Shown here piece after piece: positions 8,794-17,944 of a stretch of DNA of 64,000 nt. The notes beneath the pieces were generated by a model. It worked only from the letters and a program-made list of their open reading frames with translations. It was not told the DNA's origin and ran no database searches. The first letter of the stretch is position 1, and every line of letters begins with the position of its first letter. Source of the DNA: Spirochaetota bacterium (GTDB lineage Bacteria > Spirochaetota > Spirochaetia > Treponematales > UBA12059); the NCBI GenBank assembly GCA_026398615.1, contig JAPLSN010000042.1, forward strand, positions 124,001 through 188,000, written 5' to 3'. Both the position numbers and the translations under genes were made by a program.

Positions 8794-11700
8794 ATGAAAC
8801 CATTATATACGACATCCATCTTCACGCGGCTTGAGTCCCACGGCCCCATCCGCGAGTTTCTGGACCGGATCGGCAAGGGCGCCTATCCGGTAGACTGCTC
8901 CCAGTCCGAGGGTGCATTCGCGGCCATGCTCGCATCCCTGGCGGTCATGCGAACCGGCACTCCCGTCCTAGCGGTCCTTCCCACCGACGCCGAAGCTGAC
9001 GCGTTCGCCAGGGACTGCGAACTGTGCGGGATGGCGGTGGAATCCTTCCCGTGGTGGCGGACGGCGGCGTACCGGCCCGTTTCGACCCGATCCCCGGTTT
9101 TCGGCGAGCGCTCGGCTGCCCTGGCGCGCGCGCTTTCCCGGGATGACGATCGACCTCGCGTCATCGTGACCGCCATGAGGGCCATCGTCACGCCGGTTCC
9201 GCCCAGGGACTATTTCGAATCCCTCATCCAGCATATACGCGTGGGAGATGGTCTCGATCCGGTCACCATCGAAGCGACGCTCGACCGGTACGGCTACGTG
9301 CGCGTGCCGAGGGTTTCGCTCCCGGGCGAATTTGCCCTCCGCGGGGAAGTCCTGGATGTATTCATGTCCGGCGACGAATATTCGATCCGCATCGTGTTCG
9401 ATTTCGACAAGGTCGAGGAAATACGCCGCTTCGATCCGGCCGATCAGTCCTCTACCAGGGAGAAGCTTCGTGAAACGGTCTTGCGTCCCGGCAAGGAGGT
9501 CGTGTGGACCCCCGAACTCGCCGGTGGACTCGCCCGCCGGCTGGCAGGGCTTCAGGGCATGGCTGGAGCCGCGGACGGGATTGCCGCCGAATTGTCGGAG
9601 CGCGGCGAACTCGAGGGAGAGGAGCTGTACTACCCCCTGGCCTTCGACAAGCCGGGCATGCTCCTCGATTACATGGATCCCTCGACGATCGTGTTCCTCG
9701 TCGACATGGAACGGCACGAGAGCCAGGAAGCCGCTTTCAAGCGCGAATTCGACGGCTTTTACAGGAAAGCCTTCCTCGATTCGCCGGTACCGCCCCCCGA
9801 GACGCAACTGCTCGACATCCGGGAATCGATCGACGCGGCGTCGCGCCTGGTCCGTTTCTATTCGCTCCAGGATTCCGCGGGCGAAGGCCGGATCGCGTTC
9901 GGCGTCGAACCGCCGCGCAGTTTTTTCGGCAACGTCACCTATTTCAAGGAGGAGCTCGGTGCCATCCTGCGCTCAGGGTACGACACGCATGTCTTCGCGG
10001 AAACCGAGCAGCAGTCGGAACGGATAGGCCAGCTGCTCAAGGATTTCGGAGTGACGGTGCACCCCGCGGGCCTGTCCTGCGGTTTTTCCATCCCCTCGGT
10101 CAAGCTCTTCCTTATCCAGGAGAACGAGATCTTCGGGCGGAGGAAACGCGTCCCGAAATCGTTGAAGACGGCCCACTCGCGGGTCATCGACAGCTTCGTG
10201 GAGCTGAATCCTGGGGACTATGTCGTCCACGTGAATTACGGCATCGGCCGCTTTGCCGCGGTCGAACGCGTGCGGGTGCTCGGCAACGAGCGGGATTACA
10301 TCAAGGTTGAGTATGCCGACGATGAAACCGTGTTCGTTCCCATCGAGCAGGCGAACCTGGTCCAGCGCTACATCGGCAACGAGGGATCGCCCCCGAGGCT
10401 GGATCGCCTGGGGTCGAAGTCATGGGAAAACCGCAAGAACAAGGTACGGAAGAGCGTCGAGGATCTCGCCGAGCGCCTGATCCGTATTTATTCCAGGCGC
10501 AAGGCGGCGAAAGGTTTCGCGTTTCCCTCCGATGGTGAATGGCAGGTTACCTTCGAAGCCGCCTTTCCCTACGAGGAGACCCCGGACCAGCTCCGCTGCA
10601 TCGACGAGGTGAAGGCCGACATGGAGAGCCGCCGGCCCATGGACAGGCTCGTCTGCGGAGATGTCGGCTACGGGAAGACCGAGATCGCCCTCAGGGCCAT
10701 ATTCAAGGCCATCATGGGCGGCAAGCAGGCGGCCTTCCTCGCTCCCACGACCATCCTGGCGGAGCAGCACTACGAAAACATGCTGGACCGTTTCCGCGAA
10801 TACCCGGTCAAGATCGCCATGCTGTCCCGGCTCGTGGACAGGAAGGACCAGAAGAAGGTACTTGCGGGCGTCGCAGAGGGGGCGATCGACGTCGTCGTCG
10901 GAACCCACCGGCTCATCCAGAAGGATGTCGCGTGGAAGGACCTCGGCCTGCTCGTCGTCGACGAAGAGCAGCGCTTCGGGGTAAAGGACAAGGAACGCCT
11001 CAAGGAACTCAGGGCCAATCTGGACTGTCTTACCCTGACGGCAACGCCCATACCGCGGACCCTGCACATGTCGCTCCTCAAGATCCGGGACATGTCCGTG
11101 CTGACGACGCCGCCCTCGAATCGCCATCCCATCCGGACCTTCGTCGAGGAATTCGGCAGCGAGGTAGTCGCCGAAGCGGTTCGCCGGGAGATCGAGCGCG
11201 ACGGGCAGATCTTCTTCCTCCACAACAGGATCGAAACGCTCGGGGAAACGTGCGCGGCGATCTCCAGGCTCGTGCCCGAGGTAATCGTGGAGACGGCCCA
11301 CGGCCGGATGGATTCGCACGAGCTCGAGGACATCATGCATCGATTCATCCACAACGGTTTCCACGTGCTCGTGTCCACGACCATCATCGAGAACGGCATC
11401 GACATCCCGAACGTCAACACGATCATCATCGACCGCGCCGACATGTACGGCATCTCGCAGCTCTACCAGCTTCGCGGCCGCGTCGGACGTTCGGACCGCG
11501 TCGCGTTCGCATACCTCCTCTATCCCGACAAGCGGGCCCTGAGCGAGCTGGCCATGAAACGGCTCCAGATCATCTCGGATTTCACGGAACTCGGATCGGG
11601 TTTCAAGATCGCCATGAAGGATCTGGAAGTCCGCGGCGCTGGCAACCTCCTCGGGCGCGAACAGTCGGGCGATATCTACGCCATCGGGTTCGACCTCTAC

Positions 11701-12201
11701 CTCAAGCTCCTCGACGAAGCCGTGGCGAAGCTGTCCCAGGAAGGATACGAACCGGAGGAGGATCCCTACCTCGAGCTCGAATATTCCGGCTTCATTCCGG
11801 ACGACTACATCACGCAGCCGACGATCAAGATGGAGATCTACAAGAAGATCGCGTCGGTTTTCTCGCAGGACGATCTCGAAGCCCTGTACCGGGAGCTCGA
11901 AGACCGTTTCGGCCCGGTGCCTGACGCGGCCGCGAGCCTCCTGGCACTGGCCGAGATACGGCTCCTGTGCAAGCGGTTGGCGGTATCTTCGCTCCGCGAA
12001 CGGCAGGGCGGGGTCACGATCGAATTCGCGAAAGTGGCCAAGGTGTCGGTGGAGCGCCTCCTGCGCCTCATGAAGGAGAGCGACAGGAAGATCAAGCTCG
12101 ATCCGAAGCGGCCCAACGTCCTCGTCATCCAGACTGGTTCGATCGGCTTGCGCGAAAAAAGCGAATTCATCAGGGAGAAACTCGCCGCGCTCATCGGCTG
12201 A
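8794..12201 (+). CDS. mfd: Transcription-repair coupling factor Mfd
   Basis: 1135 residues, normal length. Mfd removes RNA polymerase stalled at lesions and recruits UvrA. Seen in order: a UvrB-like N-terminal module (about 1-400), the RNA-polymerase-interacting domain (PGDYVVHVNYGIGRF, about 470-540), and a RecG-like translocase with Walker A GDVGYGKTEIALRA (about 622), the DEEQ box (VVDEEQRFG), TATPIPRTLHMS and the helicase motif VI region (QLYQLRGRVGRSDR). A C-terminal D7 domain (DDLEALYRELEDRFGPVP) follows. The start has a weak GAGG site 4-8 nt upstream. It converges with the MFS gene, with only 18 bp between them. Confidence 0.97.
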   Translation: MKPLYTTSIFTRLESHGPIREFLDRIGKGAYPVDCSQSEGAFAAMLASLAVMRTGTPVLAVLPTDAEADAFARDCELCGMAVESFPWWRTAAYRPVSTRSPVFGERSAALARALSRDDDRPRVIVTAMRAIVTPVPPRDYFESLIQHIRVGDGLDPVTIEATLDRYGYVRVPRVSLPGEFALRGEVLDVFMSGDEYSIRIVFDFDKVEEIRRFDPADQSSTREKLRETVLRPGKEVVWTPELAGGLARRLAGLQGMAGAADGIAAELSERGELEGEELYYPLAFDKPGMLLDYMDPSTIVFLVDMERHESQEAAFKREFDGFYRKAFLDSPVPPPETQLLDIRESIDAASRLVRFYSLQDSAGEGRIAFGVEPPRSFFGNVTYFKEELGAILRSGYDTHVFAETEQQSERIGQLLKDFGVTVHPAGLSCGFSIPSVKLFLIQENEIFGRRKRVPKSLKTAHSRVIDSFVELNPGDYVVHVNYGIGRFAAVERVRVLGNERDYIKVEYADDETVFVPIEQANLVQRYIGNEGSPPRLDRLGSKSWENRKNKVRKSVEDLAERLIRIYSRRKAAKGFAFPSDGEWQVTFEAAFPYEETPDQLRCIDEVKADMESRRPMDRLVCGDVGYGKTEIALRAIFKAIMGGKQAAFLAPTTILAEQHYENMLDRFREYPVKIAMLSRLVDRKDQKKVLAGVAEGAIDVVVGTHRLIQKDVAWKDLGLLVVDEEQRFGVKDKERLKELRANLDCLTLTATPIPRTLHMSLLKIRDMSVLTTPPSNRHPIRTFVEEFGSEVVAEAVRREIERDGQIFFLHNRIETLGETCAAISRLVPEVIVETAHGRMDSHELEDIMHRFIHNGFHVLVSTTIIENGIDIPNVNTIIIDRADMYGISQLYQLRGRVGRSDRVAFAYLLYPDKRALSELAMKRLQIISDFTELGSGFKIAMKDLEVRGAGNLLGREQSGDIYAIGFDLYLKLLDEAVAKLSQEGYEPEEDPYLELEYSGFIPDDYITQPTIKMEIYKKIASVFSQDDLEALYRELEDRFGPVPDAAASLLALAEIRLLCKRLAVSSLRERQGGVTIEFAKVAKVSVERLLRLMKESDRKIKLDPKRPNVLVIQTGSIGLREKSEFIREKLAALIG

Positions 12202-12219
12202 TCCGTGCCGGAAGCCCGC

Positions 12220-13410
12220 TCAGGAAGCGTTCCTGGAAATCATGGCGAGCTGGACGGCTGCCGCAGCGGCGAGGCATCCCGCCAGGAACAGGAAGACGAT
12301 CCTCATCGTGAAAGCCTGGTACAGGAGGCCCCCCGCGACCGATCCCACGATCTGTCCAGCGGTCAGAAGCGTTTCGTGGACCGTCATCCTCGCGTCGCGG
12401 TCGAGCGCCCCCGAAGCCCCGTAGAACATCGATCCGGAATACGAAAAGGCGAGCAGGACGCCGATGACGGGAAACGCGACGGCGTAGGCTGCCGCGCCCG
12501 GGGTGAACGCGAGGATTGCGACGAGAACCGAAAACGCCATCGCGACCGCCGGCATGAGGGCATGTCTGAAGTGCCATCCGGAAACTCGCCCGAGGATCAG
12601 GAAACCGAAAACGGTGAACACCGCCCGAAGCGAGAGGATGGCGCCGGTGACCGATTCGGAGAGTCCAAGTCCGTCGCGCGCGAACACGGGAAAGATGTTG
12701 AACACCACGCCCATGACCGCGTATGCCGCGAAAACGCCGGTCCAGGCTGGAAACCTGAGTTTCGTCGAACGGTCGACGCCCCCTGCTTCGCCCGGGGACG
12801 CGGAGCCGGCCATCGTCGCGGATTCGGGCCGTTCGAGGGCATCCTTGTAGAAGATCCTTGACAGCGACACGAAAATTCCGGCCACCAGGAAAATGCAGAC
12901 TGAAACGTGCACGGGCAGGAATTTCCCCCGCTCGCTGAGGAGACCGGCAAGGTAGGGGCTTATCACGCCTCCGAGGCTCCATGAGAAACTGAAGGCGCCC
13001 TGAGCCGCGGAAAGTTCCTCCCCCTCGATGCCGCGGGACAGCCAGCCCATGAGGGGCGGCCAGAAGAATGCCGTGATGAGCCCGAATGCTGCATATGCGG
13101 CGAAGCTCGCGGCAAGCCCCGGGTGCAGCGAGTAAAGCGAAAAGAGGGCGGCGGAGGACAATAGCATGACGGTCATGGAAACCCGCGGCACCAACCTGGC
13201 GGTCCATTTCCGGAGCATCAGGCAACTCGCGAAATACGCGATCGCCCAGACGGCGCCGAAAATACCCACCACGGAGGGTTCTGCTTTGTAGACTTCCTTG
13301 ACGATGAAGAGAAGACCGAGATTGACGAGTCCGATGCCCAGGCTGTTCAGGAAGGCGCTCGGAACGATGATGGCCAATCGGCCGAAGCGGGCAAAGCGGA
13401 GGGTCGGCAT
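12220..13410 (-). CDS. Major facilitator superfamily permease
   Basis: 396 residues. The ATG is preceded by AAGGAA. The frame is open further upstream, but that part lacks hydrophobic segments. About 12 membrane helices are visible: from RLAIIVPSAFLNSLGIGLV at the N-terminus, through SMTVMLLSSAALFSL, ASFAAYAAFGLITAFFWPP and a central charged loop (residues ~200-220, GSASPGEAGGVDRS), to the second six-helix half ending FLFLAGCLAAAAAVQLAM. This is the 6+6 MFS pattern. No substrate signature is recognised. The gene stands alone between mfd and the ion channel. Confidence 0.8.
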   Translation of the reverse strand: MPTLRFARFGRLAIIVPSAFLNSLGIGLVNLGLLFIVKEVYKAEPSVVGIFGAVWAIAYFASCLMLRKWTARLVPRVSMTVMLLSSAALFSLYSLHPGLAASFAAYAAFGLITAFFWPPLMGWLSRGIEGEELSAAQGAFSFSWSLGGVISPYLAGLLSERGKFLPVHVSVCIFLVAGIFVSLSRIFYKDALERPESATMAGSASPGEAGGVDRSTKLRFPAWTGVFAAYAVMGVVFNIFPVFARDGLGLSESVTGAILSLRAVFTVFGFLILGRVSGWHFRHALMPAVAMAFSVLVAILAFTPGAAAYAVAFPVIGVLLAFSYSGSMFYGASGALDRDARMTVHETLLTAGQIVGSVAGGLLYQAFTMRIVFLFLAGCLAAAAAVQLAMISRNAS

Positions 13411-13511
13411 GATGGTTCCTTGCTGCCCGGCGGGGCCGATCCAGACTAGAACAGGATGCCGGCCCGGGTCAATGCCGCGGGTTCTCCGGCGAGTCTCGGG
13501 CGGAATCCGCT

Positions 13512-13541
13512 TTGACAAGGATGGGGGCGTGAACCTACAAT
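13512..13541 (+). promoter_or_regulatory. Consensus sigma70-type promoter, near-leaderless
   Basis: TTGACA (13512-13517), 18-nt spacer, TACAAT (13536-13541). The ATG of the channel gene follows the -10 box by 7 nt and no Shine-Dalgarno is present, so the mRNA probably begins at or next to the start codon. Confidence 0.7.
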
Positions 13542-13548
13542 CGACTGT

Positions 13549-15444
13549 ATGAGACACTACGGCTTGAAAGACCGGTTGCGGTACCGCTTCGATGAATTCA
13601 TGGCGCGCGGGACCCCCGCCCTCATCGCGGGACTGGCGGTTTTCTCGGTCATCGTCATCTTCCTGGGCGGCGTGCTGGTGGTCGGACTTTCCATCACAGA
13701 CGGGGAGGGGAACTCCATCTCGTTCGCGGAGGCCCTTTGGTCCAGCCTCATGCGTACCCTGGACGCAGGCACCATGGGCGGGGATACCGGCTGGGGCTTC
13801 CGCTTCGTCATGTTCATCGTCACCGTCGGCGGCGTGTTCATAATCTCGGCCCTCATCGGCATCCTCAACAACGCCCTCGAAACCAAGCTCGACGAACTCC
13901 GCAAGGGACGTTCGCCCGTCGTCGAACGGGACCATACCGTCATCCTCGGCTGGTCCGGGGAGGTGTTCTCCATCATCGAGCAGCTCGTGGAAGCCAACCT
14001 GAACAGGAGACGGCCGTGCATCACAATCCTGTCCGAGCGCGACAAGCTGGAGATGGAGGAGGATCTGGCAGCGCGCATTGCCGACCGCCGGAACACCAAG
14101 ATCGTCTGCCGAACCGGTTCTCCGATCGACATCGACGATGTCGGCATCGTCAACATCGCGCAGGCGCGCAGTGTCATCATCCTTCCGGAAGGCGAGAACG
14201 CGGACTCGGCGGTCATCAAGACCCTGCTCGCCGTGTCGAAAAGCGGCTTCAGGGCCGACGGCTCGCAGGCCGTGGTGGCCAGGCTCGCCGGGCGGGAGTA
14301 CCTCCTTCCCGCGAAGATCGCGTCAGCGAACCGGGTGACGGCGGTGCTCGTCGACGAGATCATACCCCGCGTCGTGGCTCAGACCTGCCGGCAAGCCGGC
14401 CTTTCCAACGTGTACGTCGAGCTCCTCGATTTCGAAGGATCCGAAATCTATTTCAGCGACGCTTCGGGCCTGGAAGGGAAAACCTATCGCGACGCGATTT
14501 CCGGCTACGATACGAGCGCGATCATCGGGCTCATCGACAGCGCGGGCGTCCCGCGGGTGAATCCCCCGATGGACACGCGCATCGGCAAGGGGTGGAAGGT
14601 GATCGCGGTTTCGGAAGACGATGACACCGTGATTCCCGACCGGTCCCCGCATGCGGTCCGCGAGGACCTTATCGTGAAGGAACCCGTTCCGCGACTCGAA
14701 ATTCCCGAGCGGTTCGTGATAATCGGCTGGAACCGGAGGGTTCCGTCTATCATCAGGGAACTGGACAATTACGTCGCCAAGGGAAGCGAAATCCTCGTCC
14801 TGGGGTCCAACCTGGACGCTGCCCGGTCCATCAGCGCCGAGGTGGCGTCGCTGGACAAGATCACGGTCAAGTACATCCAGGGCGACACCACCGACCGGGA
14901 GACGCTCGAATCGATCGGACTCGATGCCTCCGACCACGTCATTGTCATGTGCGATGACGTCGATTATCCGCCGGAAGAGGCCGACTCCCGGACCCTCGTG
15001 ACGCTCATCCATGTTCGCGACATCGCGATGAAACACTCGTTGGCCTTCTCCCTCACGAGCCAGATCCTGGACATCAGGAACCGCGCGCTCGCCGAGGTCG
15101 CCGAAGCCGACGATTTCATCGTGAGCGACCGAATCCTGAGCCTCATGGTAGCCCAGCTCTCGGAAAACCCCGAACTGGAGCCGGTCCTCGGCGACCTCTT
15201 CGACGCCGAAGGCTCGGAGGTCTACATCAAGCCCTCGTCCGATTACGTCTTTCCGGGCGCCAGGATGGATTTCTACACGGTCGCCGTTGCGTGCGCGGCG
15301 CGCGGGCATACGGCGATCGGGTACCGGAAGATTGCCGATGCAAGGAATGCGGACAAGGCATACGGCATCGTCGTCAATCCGAGGAAGTCGGAAACCGTAT
15401 CGTTCTCGGAAGGAGACGGCATCATCGTGATTGCCGAAGACTGA
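13549..15444 (+). CDS. CASTOR/POLLUX-type ion channel with RCK (TrkA-N) domains
   Basis: 631 residues. Two hydrophobic segments at the N-terminus (about 24-54, ALIAGLAVFSVIVIFLGG; about 85-108, FRFVMFIVTVGGVFIISALIG) flank a pore-loop-like stretch (SLMRTLDAGTMGGDTGW). Two Rossmann-type RCK modules follow: HTVILGWSGEVFSIIEQL (about 128) and RFVIIGWNRRVPSIIREL (about 389). This is the layout of the CASTOR/POLLUX family, whose plant members are nuclear-envelope cation channels. Bacterial members are presumed K+ or Ca2+ channels gated by ligands on the RCK ring. The gene is probably transcribed from its own promoter as a leaderless mRNA. ligA follows at once. Confidence 0.8.
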   Translation: MRHYGLKDRLRYRFDEFMARGTPALIAGLAVFSVIVIFLGGVLVVGLSITDGEGNSISFAEALWSSLMRTLDAGTMGGDTGWGFRFVMFIVTVGGVFIISALIGILNNALETKLDELRKGRSPVVERDHTVILGWSGEVFSIIEQLVEANLNRRRPCITILSERDKLEMEEDLAARIADRRNTKIVCRTGSPIDIDDVGIVNIAQARSVIILPEGENADSAVIKTLLAVSKSGFRADGSQAVVARLAGREYLLPAKIASANRVTAVLVDEIIPRVVAQTCRQAGLSNVYVELLDFEGSEIYFSDASGLEGKTYRDAISGYDTSAIIGLIDSAGVPRVNPPMDTRIGKGWKVIAVSEDDDTVIPDRSPHAVREDLIVKEPVPRLEIPERFVIIGWNRRVPSIIRELDNYVAKGSEILVLGSNLDAARSISAEVASLDKITVKYIQGDTTDRETLESIGLDASDHVIVMCDDVDYPPEEADSRTLVTLIHVRDIAMKHSLAFSLTSQILDIRNRALAEVAEADDFIVSDRILSLMVAQLSENPELEPVLGDLFDAEGSEVYIKPSSDYVFPGARMDFYTVAVACAARGHTAIGYRKIADARNADKAYGIVVNPRKSETVSFSEGDGIIVIAED

Positions 15445-15451
15445 CCCGGAG

Positions 15452-17365
15452 ATGGCTGGGAAAAAGGACCGCGTCGGGGAGCTCGAGCGCCTCATCTCGT
15501 ATCACCAGGACCGGTATTACAACGGGCATCCCGAGATCAGCGACGCCGAATTCGACGCGCTCTGGGACGAGTTGGCTGCGCTCGATCGATCGAACCCGCT
15601 CCTTGCCAGGGTCGGAGCCGATTTCGCGGACGGATTTCCCAAGGCCAGGCACCTCCTTCCCATGGGAAGCCAGGAGAAGGCATCGGATCCGGAAGCCTTC
15701 ATCAAGTGGGCGGTCAAGGCAGGCCACGGGAAATTCCTTGTCCAGTACAAGCTGGATGGCGCGAGCATCGAGCTCCAGTATGCGGACGGCTTCTTCCGGA
15801 AGGCGGTGACCCGGGGCAACGGCGAGATCGGCGACGACATCACGCCGAACGCGGCCCGGATGCGCGGGGTTCTGCCGACCCTTCCGGCGCGGTTCACCGG
15901 GGGCGTGCGCGGCGAAGTCATGATGACCCGGGACGTGCACGACGCGCTCTACCCGGACAAGGCGAACTGCCGGAACGCCGCCAACGGCCTCATGAAGCGG
16001 AAGGACGGCAGCGGCAGCGAAAACCTCCGGGTCATGGTATACGATGCGGAATCCTCCGACCTCGCCTCGCCGTTCGCGACCGAGACGTCCAAGATGGAAT
16101 GGCTGTCACGTATGGGATTCGAAACCGTGCCCATGACCGTCTGTGACGGACCTGATTCCGTGATCGAGCATCGCGCGCACGTCATGGACATGCGGGAATC
16201 GCTCCAGTACGATATCGACGGGCTCGTCGTGAAGGGCGACGAGATCGATCCCGCGGACATGCGGCGGGCGAGGCCGGAAAAGCAGATCGCGTTCAAGTTC
16301 TCGCTCGAGGAAGCGGTTTCGACCGTTTGCGGCGTCGAGTGGAGCGAATCGGGAAGCCTGTATACCCCCATCGGGATCGTGGAGCCCGTCCGCCTCGCCG
16401 GTACGACCGTGCAACGCGCCAACCTCTGCAACCCGGGCCTGATCCGCGCCATGGACCTGCGGATCGGAAGCCGCGTCGTCATCACCAAGCGCGGCGAGAT
16501 AATCCCGAAGATAGAATGCCTCGTGGAGAATCCGCCGGACGCGGTGCCCATCGGGATGCCAGGAAGCTGTTCGTGCGGAACGGCGCTCGTCGACGAGGGA
16601 ACGCGCCTGTATTGCCCGAACCCGGCCTGCCCGAAAAGAATCCTGCACCGGGTGGAGAAGTGGCTCTCAGTGCTGGATGTACGGGACTTCGGGCCGGTGG
16701 TGGTCCGCAAGCTATTCGATTCGGGACGGATTTCCTCCATCCCCGACCTCTACGGCATCGGAAAGGACGAGCTTGCCGGATACGAACGCATGGGCCCGAC
16801 GCTCGCCGCCAAGATACTCAGGAACCTGCGTGTCAGATCGCGCGTGAGCCTTGCGGCCTTCATCGCCGGTTTCGACATCGAAGGAATCGGCGAAACCATC
16901 GCCCAGAAGGCTGTCTCCGCCGGATTCGATACCCTCGAAAAACTGCGTTCGGCGACCGTCGAAGACCTTTCCCTCATCGAGGGCTTCGGTGACATAACGG
17001 CAGCGGCGTTCGTCGCGGGCCTTTCATCCGCATGCCCGGAAATGGACGCGTTGCTCGCCTCGGGTATGGTGACGATCTCCCCGCCCGTCGCGGGCGGGCC
17101 GCTGTCGGGGATGAGCTTCTGTTTCACCGGTGAACTCAGATCGATCAAGCGAAGCGAGGCCGAAGCCCTCGTGAAGAGCTCAGGCGGGCAGACGCGTTCG
17201 TCGGTCTCGAAGGGGCTCTCATTCCTGGTGACGAACGATACTGGATCGGGCTCGGATAAAAACAGGAAAGCCGGCAAGCTTGGCATTCCTGTTATCGATG
17301 AAGGCAGTTTCCTCAAGCTGGCAAAGGATGGCGTATGGACGGAAAGAGTTCCCGGGGGCTCATAG
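15452..17365 (+). CDS. ligA: NAD+-dependent DNA ligase LigA
   Basis: 637 residues from the ATG; a TTG seven codons earlier (15431), inside the channel gene, is the alternative start. LigA seals nicks using NAD+. Domain Ia has the Tyr-rich SYHQDRYYNGHPEISDAEFD. The adenylated lysine is in KLDGAS (Lys100). The OB fold includes GSRVVITKRGEIIPKI. The zinc finger has four cysteines (CSCG ... CPNPAC). Helix-hairpin-helix repeats include IAGFDIEGIGETIAQKA and IEGFGDITAAAF. A BRCT domain covers the last ~80 residues (GMSFCFTGELRSIKRSEAE). It is slightly shorter than the ~670-residue norm. Its 3' end overlaps the next gene by 31 bp. Confidence 0.95.
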   Translation: MAGKKDRVGELERLISYHQDRYYNGHPEISDAEFDALWDELAALDRSNPLLARVGADFADGFPKARHLLPMGSQEKASDPEAFIKWAVKAGHGKFLVQYKLDGASIELQYADGFFRKAVTRGNGEIGDDITPNAARMRGVLPTLPARFTGGVRGEVMMTRDVHDALYPDKANCRNAANGLMKRKDGSGSENLRVMVYDAESSDLASPFATETSKMEWLSRMGFETVPMTVCDGPDSVIEHRAHVMDMRESLQYDIDGLVVKGDEIDPADMRRARPEKQIAFKFSLEEAVSTVCGVEWSESGSLYTPIGIVEPVRLAGTTVQRANLCNPGLIRAMDLRIGSRVVITKRGEIIPKIECLVENPPDAVPIGMPGSCSCGTALVDEGTRLYCPNPACPKRILHRVEKWLSVLDVRDFGPVVVRKLFDSGRISSIPDLYGIGKDELAGYERMGPTLAAKILRNLRVRSRVSLAAFIAGFDIEGIGETIAQKAVSAGFDTLEKLRSATVEDLSLIEGFGDITAAAFVAGLSSACPEMDALLASGMVTISPPVAGGPLSGMSFCFTGELRSIKRSEAEALVKSSGGQTRSSVSKGLSFLVTNDTGSGSDKNRKAGKLGIPVIDEGSFLKLAKDGVWTERVPGGS

Positions 17366-17943
17366 CCCTGTTGGTCGTTTTTTTCACGGTTGCGGCGATC
17401 CTCCTCGGGGTCACCGTCGTCGCGTCGTTCCAGAAAGCCGAGATTCGCGAACTCGAGGCCACGGTGCGCCGTCTCGGGGCGGAATCCGTTCCGATGCGCT
17501 TCGTGATCGAAGAACGCTCGCCGGACTCCATGTCCGTACTCGTGAAATTCTACGATACGGCCGGCGGGGAGGTCGGGCAGCTCGAAGCGAAGCTGCCGGG
17601 GCGCGAACTTTCGGTCGACGTCCTCATCGTACCCTACCGGGGCGCATACGTGGCATTCCCGTACCGCATTTTCTCGGACAGCATCGCACCCAAGGACGGC
17701 ACGGCGCTCCCGCGCGCCTACGGGAAAGGCGGATTCCCCGCGACGGTGCCGCTTCCGACCTCCGAAAAGGCGAAAGCCGAGATCACCTCGCTATTCAATG
17801 CCGTCGCATCCGGCGGCCCGCTTCCCGTCGAGGCGTTCGGGAACGCGGTTCACGAGATCGGGAAGCTCGCGGCCTTCGAGACGGGCATGGTGTACCGCGT
17901 CGTCGTTCGACCCAAGGGCGGCGTCGAGATTGTGGAGGACTAG
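17335..17943 (+). CDS. Membrane-anchored protein of unknown function, paralogue A
   Basis: 202 residues, ATG with AAAGGA upstream. One N-terminal membrane segment (GLIALLVVFFTVAAILLGVTVV) is followed by a short coiled stretch (FQKAEIRELEATVRRL) and a soluble domain containing AFPYRIFSDSIAPKDG and ending AVHEIGKLAAFETGMVYRV. The next gene has matching segments in the same order (LPYRVFSDEVAQDSG, AVHRIMKPGDTFTVW), so the two are diverged tandem copies. The topology is probably N-in with the domain outside the cytoplasmic membrane. I do not recognise the family. The gene overlaps the end of ligA. Confidence 0.6.
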   Translation: MDGKSSRGLIALLVVFFTVAAILLGVTVVASFQKAEIRELEATVRRLGAESVPMRFVIEERSPDSMSVLVKFYDTAGGEVGQLEAKLPGRELSVDVLIVPYRGAYVAFPYRIFSDSIAPKDGTALPRAYGKGGFPATVPLPTSEKAKAEITSLFNAVASGGPLPVEAFGNAVHEIGKLAAFETGMVYRVVVRPKGGVEIVED

Positions 17944-17944
17944 G

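Noticed and set aside
12191-13225. Other long minus-strand frames over the MFS gene
   Set aside because: They are out of phase with the 12-helix MFS protein and have no family features.
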